A stretch of 29,116 nucleotides of DNA from DATJZH01 sp052146815 (GTDB lineage Bacteria; Actinomycetota; Actinomycetes; Streptosporangiales; Streptosporangiaceae): NCBI GenBank assembly GCA_052146815.1, contig JBKQMG010000284.1, forward strand, positions 1 through 29,116, given 5' to 3'. The translations under genes were made by a program, and so were the position numbers. Positions 9,050-15,898 of this stretch are shown here, piece by piece. The notes beneath the pieces are model-generated. The model was not told the DNA's origin, made no database searches, and was given only the letters and a program-made list of their open reading frames with translations. The first letter of the stretch is position 1. Each line of letters begins with the position of its first letter.

Positions 9050-9371
9050 GCGGTGCCCGGCTACGTCGTCGCGATCCTGCTCATGGACAAGACCGGGCGC
9101 AAGAGCATCCAGATGCCGAACACGACCACCTTCATCTATCCGGCCGAGATCTTCCCGCTGGAGGTCCGGACGACCGGGCACGGCATCTCGGCGGCCGCGG
9201 GGAAGATGGGCGCGTTCGTGGGCGCCTTCCTGTTCCCGGTCATGCTGGCCTCGTCCATGGGCGTCCGCGGTGCTGAAATCGTCGCCGGCGTGGTATGCCT
9301 CGGCGGGCTGGCCCTGACGGCCGCCCTGCTGCCCGAGCCGAAGGGCAAGAGCCTCGAGGAGCTGACCGCGG

Positions 9372-9854
9372 ATGCTTACGCCGTCCCCGAAGCGCAGCTG
9401 GAGCACGCATGACATACCGATCGTGGTGGGCTTTGACGGCTCGCCGCACAGCTCCGCGGCGCTTCGCTGGTCGCTGAGCGAGGCGAAGATTCACTCCGGC
9501 GAGGTCACGGGCATGTTCTGCTGGCAGATGCCGTTCCTGTCCTTCCCCGGCCTGTTCGACCGGCAGGAGCTGGAAAACACCTACAAGGAATTCCTGATCA
9601 AGGCGGTCAGCGATATCGTCCCGACTCCCGAGGTCCCGCTGCGCACGCTGGTGGCCGAGGGCGACCCGACCGAGTCACTGATCGCGGGGGCCAGGGAGCA
9701 TCAGGCTGACATCCTGGCTCTTGGCATCCGCGGCCGCTCGCCCTTCAAGGGGCTGCTCCTCGGCTCGGTCAGCCAGGGCTGCGCCGCAAGCGCTCCGTGC
9801 CCGGTCATCCTGATCAAGGTCACCGACGAGCCGGAAGGCACCGCCGCGAGCTGA
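9372..9854 (+). CDS. Universal stress protein (UspA family, ATP-binding type)
   Basis: A single-domain Usp protein of 160 aa from the only in-frame upstream ATG. The N-terminal strand IVVGFDGSPHSSAALRWS and the C-terminal nucleotide motif G118-x2-G121-x9-G131-S132 (in GIRGRSPFKGLLLGS) mark the ATP-binding Usp subgroup. Such proteins act in the cytoplasm in stress or dormancy responses. The start is odd. A natural start would be the ATG at 9409, which overlaps the transporter stop, but that ATG is in another frame. The in-frame ATG at 9372 adds about 14 non-conserved residues that overlap the pseudogene. Either it uses the upstream start or a small indel has damaged its beginning. It was probably once in an operon with the transporter. 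Confidence 0.8.
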   Translation: MLTPSPKRSWSTHDIPIVVGFDGSPHSSAALRWSLSEAKIHSGEVTGMFCWQMPFLSFPGLFDRQELENTYKEFLIKAVSDIVPTPEVPLRTLVAEGDPTESLIAGAREHQADILALGIRGRSPFKGLLLGSVSQGCAASAPCPVILIKVTDEPEGTAAS

Positions 9855-10042
9855 CCGGCATCGTCAGCATCTGACCGGCACTGCGCGCGTGAGCACAGTC
9901 CGGTGCCCGCCGTGCCCTGGGGCCAGCGGCGGGTGGATCATGAGATAACCCGCGCTGCCCGCCGGGTACAACGGAGACAGCCGCTCCGGCGGCCCATTTC
10001 CGCCTTCTGTGTCGTCAGGTACCGAGCGCCGTGGAGGTCAGC

Positions 10043-11404
10043 ATGAGCGAGCTGGAGTTCGACGTCATCGTTCTCGGCCTGGGGCCTGGCGGCGAGGACG
10101 CCGCCGAGCGGCTCGCTGACGCCGGCCTGCAGGTCGCCGGGGTTGAGGCCCGGCTCGTCGGCGGCGAGTGCCCCTACTGGGGATGCGTGCCGTCGAAGAT
10201 GATGATCCGCGCGGCGAACCTCCTCGCTGAGGGCCGCCGGATCCCCGGCATGGCCGGGGACTCGACGGTGCTGTCGGACTGGTCCCCGGTCGCCAGGCGG
10301 ATCAGGGATGAGGCGACCGACAACTGGGATGACGCGGTCGCCGCGGACCGGTTCACCGGCAAGGGCGGCCGGCTGTTCCGCGGCCACGGCACCATCACCG
10401 CGCCAGGAGTCGTCACTGTGGGCGGGGAGGTCCTGAGGGCCCGCCGCGGGATTATCATCGGCACCGGCACCGCGCCCGCCATCCCGCCCATTCCCGGCCT
10501 GGCCGGCACCCCCTACTGGACGAACCGGGAAGCCATCGAGACCGAGCACGTCCCCGGTTCGCTGCTGGTGCTGGGCGGCGGCGCGATCGGCGCCGAGCTG
10601 GCGCAGGTTTTCGCCCGCTTCATGGCGGACGTCACGGTGATCGAGGCACTGGGCCAGCTGGTCCCCCTGGAAGAGCCCGAGGCGGGAGAGCTGATCGCGC
10701 AGGTATTCCAGCGGGAGGGGATCGGCGTGCGGACCGGCGTCGCCGCGTCTTCCGTCGCTTATGACGGGGGCACGTTCACGGTGACCCTGGCCACCGGCGA
10801 AGAGGTCACGGGCGAGAGGCTGCTGATTGCCACCGGGCGGCGCGCCGACCTGGCGGCCGTCGGCGTCGGGGCCGTCGGCCTGGACGAGAAGGCCCGCGCC
10901 ATCAGCGTTGACGAGCACATGCGCGCAGCGCCCGGCGTCTGGGCGCTCGGCGATGTCGTCGGCAAGGGCGCCTTCACCCACATGTCGATGTACCACTCAG
11001 AGATCATCGTCGCGGACATCCTCGGCCAGGAGCATCATGGCGCCGAATACCAGGCGGTGCCGAGGGTGACGTTTACCGACCCCGAGGTGGGCGCGGTCGG
11101 CCTGACCGAGGCGCAGGCACGTGAGCGCGGACTGCGAGTAAATACCGGGCAGACGTCGATCCCGGCGTCCTCCCGCGGCTGGATCCACAAAGCGGGCAAC
11201 GACGGGTTCATCAAGCTGGTCGCCGACGCCGACCGCGGCGTGCTGGTCGGAGCCACCTCGGTGGGGCCCGTCGGCGGCGAGGTGCTGAGCATGCTCACGC
11301 TCGCTGTCCACGCGGGGATACCCGTCCGGCGCCTCGACGAGATGATCTACGCGTATCCGACCTTCCACCGGGCGGTCCAGTCGGCGGTGCGCGACCTGAG
11401 CTGA
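10043..11404 (+). CDS. FAD-dependent pyridine nucleotide-disulfide oxidoreductase (dihydrolipoamide/mercuric reductase-like)
   Basis: A 453-aa class I flavin disulfide reductase. It has an N-terminal FAD site (VIVLGLGPGGEDAA), the redox disulfide Cys43/Cys48 in GGECPYWGCVPSK, an NAD(P) site LVLGGGAIGAELAQVF, the second FAD motif VWALGDVVGKGAF and a C-terminal dimerisation domain. The usual C-terminal His-Pro-Thr acid/base motif of dihydrolipoamide dehydrogenase is replaced by YAYPTFHRAVQ, so lipoamide may not be the substrate. No lipoyl-enzyme or mer genes are nearby. The ATG at 10043 is preferred over the GTG at 10031 because GGAGG lies 5 nt before it. It is probably a cytosolic NAD(P)H-dependent oxidoreductase of unknown substrate. 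Confidence 0.88.
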   Translation: MSELEFDVIVLGLGPGGEDAAERLADAGLQVAGVEARLVGGECPYWGCVPSKMMIRAANLLAEGRRIPGMAGDSTVLSDWSPVARRIRDEATDNWDDAVAADRFTGKGGRLFRGHGTITAPGVVTVGGEVLRARRGIIIGTGTAPAIPPIPGLAGTPYWTNREAIETEHVPGSLLVLGGGAIGAELAQVFARFMADVTVIEALGQLVPLEEPEAGELIAQVFQREGIGVRTGVAASSVAYDGGTFTVTLATGEEVTGERLLIATGRRADLAAVGVGAVGLDEKARAISVDEHMRAAPGVWALGDVVGKGAFTHMSMYHSEIIVADILGQEHHGAEYQAVPRVTFTDPEVGAVGLTEAQARERGLRVNTGQTSIPASSRGWIHKAGNDGFIKLVADADRGVLVGATSVGPVGGEVLSMLTLAVHAGIPVRRLDEMIYAYPTFHRAVQSAVRDLS

Positions 11405-11485
11405 CCAGCGCTGCCGGCCGTAAGCCGCTGACGAGGCCCGCCGGCCCTGGTCCGCGGCTCAGGGTGCCCGCGGCGTCGCGCCGGG

Positions 11486-12607
11486 TCAGCCCCAGACCTC
11501 GGCGGCGGTCTCGACCACCAGGCGCAGCTTGGCCAGCTGCTCGTCCGGGGTCAGCGCGTTCCCCTCGACAGTGGAGGAGAATCCGCACTGCGGTGACAGG
11601 CACAGCTGGTCGAGCGGCACGAACTTGGCCGCCTGGTCGATCCTGCGCTTGAGCGCGTCCTTGCTTTCCAGTTCAGGGCGCTTGGTCGTGACCAGGCCGA
11701 GTACGACCATCTTGCCCGGCGGCACGAACCGCAGCGGCTCGAAGCCGCCCGACCGGTCGTCGTCGTATTCCAGGAAGAAGCCGTCGACGTCCAGCTCGCC
11801 GAACAGTGCCTCGGCGACGAAGTCGTAGCCGCCCTCGGCCGCCCAGGAGGACTGGAAGTTGCCGCGGCACATGTGCGTCGTGACGGCCAGGCCTTCCGGC
11901 CGGCCGGCCAGAGCCACGTTGACCTGGCGGATGTAGCGATGATGCAGGTGCTCGGCGTCCTCGCCGCGCTCAGCGATCTCGGCGCGCTGCGCCGGGTCGT
12001 TGAGGTAGGCCAGGCTGGTGTCATCAAGCTGCAGGTACCGGCAGCCCAGGTCAGCCAGCCGCCGGATCTGGTCGGCGTAGGCGGCCGACAGGTCGCTCCA
12101 GAATTCCTCCATGTCCGGGTACACGGCCGGATCAAGAGCAGCTGGACCGCCGCGGTAATGCACCATGCTCGGCGAGGGGATCGTCAGCTTGGGCGTCGCC
12201 TCGCTGACCACGGACTGAAGGTACCGGAAATCGTCTTCGAAGATCGTGTGCTCGAGTGCGATCTTGCCGGTGACCTGCAGGGCGGCGGGCGTGAACTCGA
12301 TGGTGCCGGACGGGTTCCGGAACTGAACCGCTAGGTTGCCCGGCGCCTTGGTGATACCGCCGAGCTGGTAGATGAAGTCCATGTGCCAGGACGCGCGCCG
12401 GAATTCGCCGTCAGTTGCCGACTGCAGGCCGATGGCCTGCTGCAGCGCGACGACCTGCCTGATCGCCTGATCCTCCGCAGCCCGCAGCTGGGCGGCATCG
12501 ATGGCGCCGGAAGCGAAATCGGCCCGGTCGGCCAGCAGCTGAGGCGGGCGGAGCAGGCTGCCGACGTGATCGGCGCGGAAGGGGGGTGTGCTGCGCATGA
12601 CGGCCAT
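11486..12607 (-). CDS. Cobalamin-independent methionine synthase-like protein (MetE C-terminal domain, YxjG/YxjH type)
   Basis: A 373-aa single-barrel member of the MetE C-terminal-domain family. The zinc-binding residues expected for activating a thiol are visible: His245 and Cys247 in THMCRGN, Glu280 in FFLEYDDD and Cys341 in LSPQCGFSS. The substrate-side DGEFRRASW and LQLDDTSLAYL motifs are also typical. Full-length MetE is about twice as long, with an N-terminal barrel that binds folate; its lack here resembles the YxjG/YxjH type, whose methyl donor is not settled. The start is taken at 12607, although an ATG three codons later (12598) is equally possible and neither has a strong ribosome-binding site. 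It is transcribed toward the disulfide oxidoreductase and diverges from the lysozyme gene. Confidence 0.88.
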   Translation of the reverse strand: MAVMRSTPPFRADHVGSLLRPPQLLADRADFASGAIDAAQLRAAEDQAIRQVVALQQAIGLQSATDGEFRRASWHMDFIYQLGGITKAPGNLAVQFRNPSGTIEFTPAALQVTGKIALEHTIFEDDFRYLQSVVSEATPKLTIPSPSMVHYRGGPAALDPAVYPDMEEFWSDLSAAYADQIRRLADLGCRYLQLDDTSLAYLNDPAQRAEIAERGEDAEHLHHRYIRQVNVALAGRPEGLAVTTHMCRGNFQSSWAAEGGYDFVAEALFGELDVDGFFLEYDDDRSGGFEPLRFVPPGKMVVLGLVTTKRPELESKDALKRRIDQAAKFVPLDQLCLSPQCGFSSTVEGNALTPDEQLAKLRLVVETAAEVWG

Positions 12608-12755
12608 CGTCTCGCGGGCGGCGCGCGGGGCGCCAGCCGGGGCATCGGGGACTCGACGGCAAAGGAGAAGGGGCGGCCCGGTAAAGACTGTCCCGAGTGC
12701 TGGTGAAAAGGTCCCTGCTACCCCTTGCTGATCTTCTGTGCGTGATTGTCTGGCT

Positions 12756-12770
12756 ACGGTGCATCACCGT
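12756..12770. promoter_or_regulatory. 15-bp palindrome between the MetE-like gene and the lysozyme gene
   Basis: ACGGTG (12756-12761) and CACCGT (12765-12770) flank CAT. The left arm overlaps a TANNNT-type -10 candidate (TACGGT, 12755-12760) reading toward the lysozyme gene. It could be an operator for either divergent gene; no regulator is assigned. Confidence 0.3.
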
Positions 12771-12811
12771 GCGGCCAGCGCGCGGCGCGTTTTCCGGACC
12801 CGGGGGGGACG

Positions 12812-13567
12812 ATGAGGCGACGGCTTTCCATCAGGTGGCGCCCGGCCGCTGCGCAGGCCCGCGCAGCAGCGGCGGGCTGCGGCGTCCTGGCCGTCCTGGC
12901 CGCCGGCCAGCCGGGCATCAGCCCGGCAGCGGCGGCAGCTGTGGTGCCGGGCCTGGACGTCAGCGATCACCAGCACAAGATCAACTGGCGTGCGGTCCGG
13001 TCCGACGGCGCCCAGTTCGCCTATGTGAAGGCCACCGAGGGCATCAGCTTCGTCAGTCCCGGCTTCGCGTCTGAGTACCAGGGGGCGCACGCAGCGGGAC
13101 TCATCCGGGGCGCGTATCACTTCGCGCTGCCCGGCCGGTCCAGCGGCGCGGCGCAGGCCAGGTTCTTCGTCGCCCACGGCGCCGGCTGGACTGCGGACAG
13201 CCGGACTCTGCCCGGAGCCCTGGACATGGAGTGGAACCCTTACGGCGCCGAGTGCTACCGGCTCAGCCGGCCGGCGATGGTGGCGTGGATTGCCAGCTTC
13301 GTGAACAGCTACCACGCCCTCACCAGGCGCTGGCCGGTCATCTACACCGTCCGGCGCTGGTGGTCGCAGTGCACGGGCGGTTACGGCGGATTCGGCGCCA
13401 GGGACCCGCTATGGGTCGCGGGCTATGCCGGCGGCCGCCGCGCCCTGCCCGCCGGCTGGCGGTCTTACGCCTTCTGGCAGTACGCCGCCGCCGGTACGTT
13501 CCCCGGAGACCAGGACATTTTCGCCGGCCCTCGCAGCAGGCTGCGCCGCCTGGCCGCCAGCGGCTAG
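12812..13567 (+). CDS. Secreted GH25 lysozyme (N-acetylmuramidase)
   Basis: A 251-aa secreted glycoside hydrolase family 25 protein that would cut the muramic acid-glucosamine bond of peptidoglycan outside the cell. An arginine-rich start (MRRRLSIRWR), a hydrophobic stretch and an Ala-rich region to about residue 44 form a Sec or Tat-like signal. The mature domain opens with GLDVSDHQ (Asp49) and carries the catalytic LDMEW pair Asp138/Glu140, plus family features AYVKATEG and GAYHFALP. There is no separate cell-wall-binding domain. The start at 12812 is preferred to the in-frame start at 12746 because a G-rich ribosome site immediately precedes it and the signal peptide begins there. It may serve in wall turnover or in attack on other bacteria. 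Confidence 0.9.
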   Translation: MRRRLSIRWRPAAAQARAAAAGCGVLAVLAAGQPGISPAAAAAVVPGLDVSDHQHKINWRAVRSDGAQFAYVKATEGISFVSPGFASEYQGAHAAGLIRGAYHFALPGRSSGAAQARFFVAHGAGWTADSRTLPGALDMEWNPYGAECYRLSRPAMVAWIASFVNSYHALTRRWPVIYTVRRWWSQCTGGYGGFGARDPLWVAGYAGGRRALPAGWRSYAFWQYAAAGTFPGDQDIFAGPRSRLRRLAASG

Positions 13568-13585
13568 CAGGCTGCGCCGCCTGGC
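13535..13585. repeat. 20-bp direct repeat across the lysozyme stop codon
   Basis: AGCAGGCTGCGCCGCCTGGC occurs at 13535-13554 and again at 13566-13585, a 31-bp offset. The second copy lies just after the TAG stop. It looks like a local tandem duplication of the gene's last codons. Confidence 0.75.
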
Positions 13586-13589
13586 GGCC
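13552..13589 (+). terminator. Candidate hairpin terminator after the lysozyme gene
   Basis: GGCCGCCAG (13552-13560) pairs perfectly with CTGGCGGCC (13581-13589) across a 20-nt loop that contains the stop codon. There is no U-tract, so if it terminates it is of the U-less GC-rich kind common in actinomycetes. Confidence 0.35.
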
Positions 13590-13648
13590 GGCCGCTGGCG
13601 AACTGCCTGTGTGCCCGTCTGTCGGCGGCCGGGAGCGGCCAGATAAGT

Positions 13649-13661
13649 TAGGTCTGACCTA
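13649..13661. promoter_or_regulatory. TAGGT-CTG-ACCTA palindrome before ccdA
   Basis: A perfect 5-3-5 palindrome next to a TANNNT-type -10 candidate (TAAGTT, 13644-13649) and just before the ribosome site GGAAGGAG (13667-13674). The half-sites resemble those of DtxR/IdeR iron boxes, but the spacing is 3 rather than 7, so that assignment is not supported. Confidence 0.35.
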
Positions 13662-13679
13662 CCTGCGGAAGGAGCGGTG

Positions 13680-14624
13680 ATGAGCGGCGGAATTGAGCAG
13701 CTGGTGGTCTCGGGGCCGCTGCTGCTTGCCATGCCGATCGCCGCGGCCGCAGGCGCTGTCACCTTCCTGTCGCCCTGCGTGCTGCCCCTTGTCCCCGGCT
13801 ACCTGTCCTATGTGACCGGCATGTCCGGGGTCGCCGCGGCTAGTTCTGCCGCGGCCGAGGAGACAGCCGCCCGCTCTGCGCTGGCGGGCGCGGACACCGC
13901 GCAGGCGGCGTCATCCGTAGCTCTGGGCGCCGCGGGGTACGAGGCAGGCCGCGCGGGCGGAACGGGCACGCTCTCGGCAGATGTCGGCCGGCCGCCGTCG
14001 CCGGCCACCGCTGGCGGGGCGGCTCAGGCGTACGGCCGCGGCCGGGTCGTCCTCGGCACCGCGCTGTTCGTTCTGGGCTTCTCGGTGCTCTTTGCCCTCT
14101 ACGGGGTCGCGTTCGGCAGCGTCGGCTCTACCCTGAAGAGCCACGAGGATCTTGTCTCCAGGGTTCTCGGCTGCCTGATCATCGTGATGGGCCTGCTGTT
14201 CGCCGGTGTCCTGGACAGGTTCACCTTCGCCGGAAGGATCTTCCGGCCCTCGATGCGGCCGCGGGCCGGCCTGGCCGGGGCACCGCTGCTCGGCGTGATG
14301 TTCGGCCTCGGCTGGACCCCGTGCATCGGCCCGACGCTAGCCGCGGTGCTGACGCTCAGCTATACCACTGGTTCCGCGGACCGCGGCGCGCTGCTGGCGT
14401 TTATCTACGGCCTCGGCATCGGCATCCCTTTCATGATTGTGGCCGTCGCCTTCCAGCGCGGGATGAACCTGTTCGGCTTCGCCAAGCGGCACGCACAGCT
14501 CATCACGAGGGTCGGCGGCATCATGCTGATCGTCGTGGGCGTGCTCGAAGTGACCGGGACCTGGGGCTCGGCGGTGAGCTGGGTGCAGGCGCACTGGATC
14601 AGCGGCTACACCCCGCCCCTCTAG
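13680..14624 (+). CDS. ccdA: CcdA-type cytochrome c biogenesis / thiol-disulfide transporter
   Basis: A 314-aa membrane protein of the CcdA/DsbD-beta family that passes reducing electrons across the membrane to extracytoplasmic thiols, for example for cytochrome c maturation. The two redox cysteines are Cys33 in TFLSPCVLPLVPGYLSYV and Cys215 in GWTPCIGPTLAAVL. Six transmembrane helices are recognisable. An Ala/Gly-rich, low-complexity insert of about 70 residues (about 50-120) separates helices one and two; ordinary bacterial CcdA has a short loop there. The usual partners ResB, CcsB and a thioredoxin-like protein are not adjacent. The ATG at 13680 is preferred to the GTG at 13677 because GGAAGGAG ends 5 nt before it. 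Confidence 0.87.
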   Translation: MSGGIEQLVVSGPLLLAMPIAAAAGAVTFLSPCVLPLVPGYLSYVTGMSGVAAASSAAAEETAARSALAGADTAQAASSVALGAAGYEAGRAGGTGTLSADVGRPPSPATAGGAAQAYGRGRVVLGTALFVLGFSVLFALYGVAFGSVGSTLKSHEDLVSRVLGCLIIVMGLLFAGVLDRFTFAGRIFRPSMRPRAGLAGAPLLGVMFGLGWTPCIGPTLAAVLTLSYTTGSADRGALLAFIYGLGIGIPFMIVAVAFQRGMNLFGFAKRHAQLITRVGGIMLIVVGVLEVTGTWGSAVSWVQAHWISGYTPPL

Positions 14625-14668
14625 GCTGCCGTCTCCGGCGCTGTCCTGGGACGGGCTGCACTAGTTGC

Positions 14669-15343
14669 CTAGCTGCGCTCCAGCCGGCCGATGACGCTGT
14701 CAGAGAGCTGCTTCAGCAGTGCCGCGGCATCGTCGTAGACCTCGGCGGCGCCCGCGTCGCGCCGTTCCTGCGCCGCGATGCCGCCCGTCAGCAGTCCGAT
14801 GCACGGGATTCCGGCCCGCTGCGCGGCGATGACGTCCCAGCGGGTGTCCCCCACCATGACGGCGCGCGAGCGGTCGGTCGCTGACTCGTCGAGCGCGGCC
14901 TCGATGATGTCGGGCTCGGGCTTGGTCTTGCTGACCACGCCGGAGCTGACCGCCGTGTCGATCGCGTCACCCGCGCCGAGCGCGTCGAGCATGAGGTCGA
15001 CCTCGTCGTCCTTGGCGCTGGTCGCGAGCACCACGTTCAGGCCCCCTCGGCTACCGCGGCGAGCAGCTCGGCCGCGCCGGGCAGTGGCCGCATCCGGCCG
15101 AGGTAGAGCGCGAAGTGACGGCTGTGCGCGTCACTCACCGTGGGATCGGGCTTGCCGAGCACCTTCTCGATCATCTCGGCCGATCCCATGCCGATGGCCC
15201 GGTGCACGTCAGCGCAGCGGAATGTCATGCCCGCGCTCGGTGAACGCCTCCCACCAGGCCGCGACGTGCAGGTAGTTGGTATCGAGCAGGGTGCCGTCGA
15301 CGTCGAAGATGACGCCGCCGCGACGCTGCTTGTCCTCAGTCAT
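14669..15343 (-). pseudogene. HAD-family phosphatase with two opposing frameshifts
   Basis: From the ATG at 15343 the frame gives VIFDVDGTLLDTNYLHVAAW, HAD motif I of the phosphoglycolate-phosphatase/beta-phosphoglucomutase type. It then stops soon after DIPLR. The protein resumes one frame over (ADVHRAIGMGSAEMIEKVLG, 15037-15228) and returns to the original frame near 15042, continuing VVLATSAKDDE, KPEPDIIEAAL and the metal motif MVGDTRWDV to the end. Without the shifts it would be about 224 aa, normal for the family. The first change is near 15211-15218 and the second falls in a run of five C at 15042-15046. Either the gene is freshly broken or these are two base-calling errors; all catalytic motifs are otherwise intact. 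Confidence 0.75.
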
Positions 15344-15898
15344 GGTCTGTCCGATCGGTGAACGGGCTTAGGTCCTACTGCCACTGGCGGGGCTGGGTTA
15401 TGCATGCGAGGGCCGCCGATCTCGCCGCGACGTGCATGCGGCCGGGGGCTCCCGCACCGATCACAATGCGTGAAGGGCACGCACGTGCGGCACGCACGTG
15501 CGTGAGATGACCCTCGCCGCCGCTGGCCCGATGCTCATTAGGTCCCGCAGCTTAACCGGGTTCTCATTACCCTCCCTTCCCGGCGGCGAAGCTAGAACGG
15601 CATTCCACTACTCTGCGTACTCCTTAGCCGAGCTTGGCTGAAAAGGGCTGTATGCATCATGGGCGGGTGCCAGACTCGCGATGTGGCGATCGCGCTCGAC
15701 GGGTTTCTCCCGGAGGATTCTGCAGGCAGAAGAGCAGATCTGCGGCGGCCCAACATGCCCGGCCGCGGCCCGGACGGATCGCCGGACCCGGGGCCCGGCG
15801 CAGCCGCGGATTACCCCGGTCGCAATGAATCCGGCACGGTGCCCCGCGTATGCGGCGCGGCAGATCATGCGGCTAGTTCCCTGGTGCACACTGAGAGC
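15344..15898. promoter_or_regulatory. 555-bp non-coding region upstream of flavohemoglobin with repeat elements
   Basis: No convincing gene is present. It holds two TGCATGCG sites (15401-15408 and 15433-15440, 32 bp apart) and a tandem pair of GCACGCACGTGCG units (15477-15489 and 15490-15502). The second unit extends into the 14-bp palindrome CACGCACGTGCGTG (15491-15504). CTCATTA also occurs twice, near 15534 and 15563. The frame of the flavohemoglobin is open back to 15659, but the extra 80 residues are Gly/Pro/Ala-rich and unlike the family. The region must contain the promoters of both divergent genes and probably regulator sites. Confidence 0.5.
15477..15504. repeat. Tandem 13-bp repeat with CACGTG-centred palindromes
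   Basis: Two adjacent exact copies of GCACGCACGTGCG, each containing the 10-bp palindrome CGCACGTGCG. The 13-bp period sets the two symmetric sites slightly more than one helical turn apart, as expected for paired dimer binding. It lies about 400 bp before the flavohemoglobin start. Confidence 0.7.

Larger units (their letters stand above)
8094..9412 (+). pseudogene. Decayed MFS transporter (phosphate:H+ symporter-like)
   Basis: Remnant of a major facilitator transporter, recognisable from MFVSGMGFF, a DLFVIGIVVALLKPE helix, GRVADILGRKKIYG, then SATIMSEYSGKQSRG and the late PNTTTFIYPAEIFPLEVRTTGHG, all typical of the phosphate/sugar-type MFS branch. It is broken many times: a frame change inside a palindrome near 8150-8164, stops TAG (8168-8170) and TAA (8216-8218), a +1 shift near 8445 in the run before CTGCTGATC, another shift near 9010, and an in-frame loss of about 50-60 residues at about 9113, where helix 8 joins directly to the PNTTTF segment. 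The tail LPEPKGKSLEELTADAY is intact and its stop lies at an ATGA. It cannot make a working transporter; six lesions are too many to blame on sequencing error. Confidence 0.85.

Noticed and set aside
8094..9412. Insertion sequence as the cause of the MFS gene decay
   Set aside because: No transposase fragment, terminal inverted repeats or target duplication is seen; the lesions are stops, small indels and a deletion.
12608..12811. Riboswitch upstream of the MetE-like gene or the lysozyme (cobalamin, SAM or ydaO type)
   Set aside because: I could not find the conserved core boxes of these classes; only a 15-bp palindrome is visible.
13649..13661. Iron-regulated DtxR/IdeR box before ccdA
   Set aside because: The half-sites look similar but the spacing is 3 bp instead of 7, and the full 19-bp pattern is absent.
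15477..15504. CRISPR array
   Set aside because: The repeats are only two adjacent 13-bp units without spacers, and no cas gene is present.
15659..15898. An 80-residue N-terminal extension of the flavohemoglobin
   Set aside because: The extension is Gly/Pro/Ala-rich and unlike any globin leader. The ATG at 15899 starts just before the globin fold.
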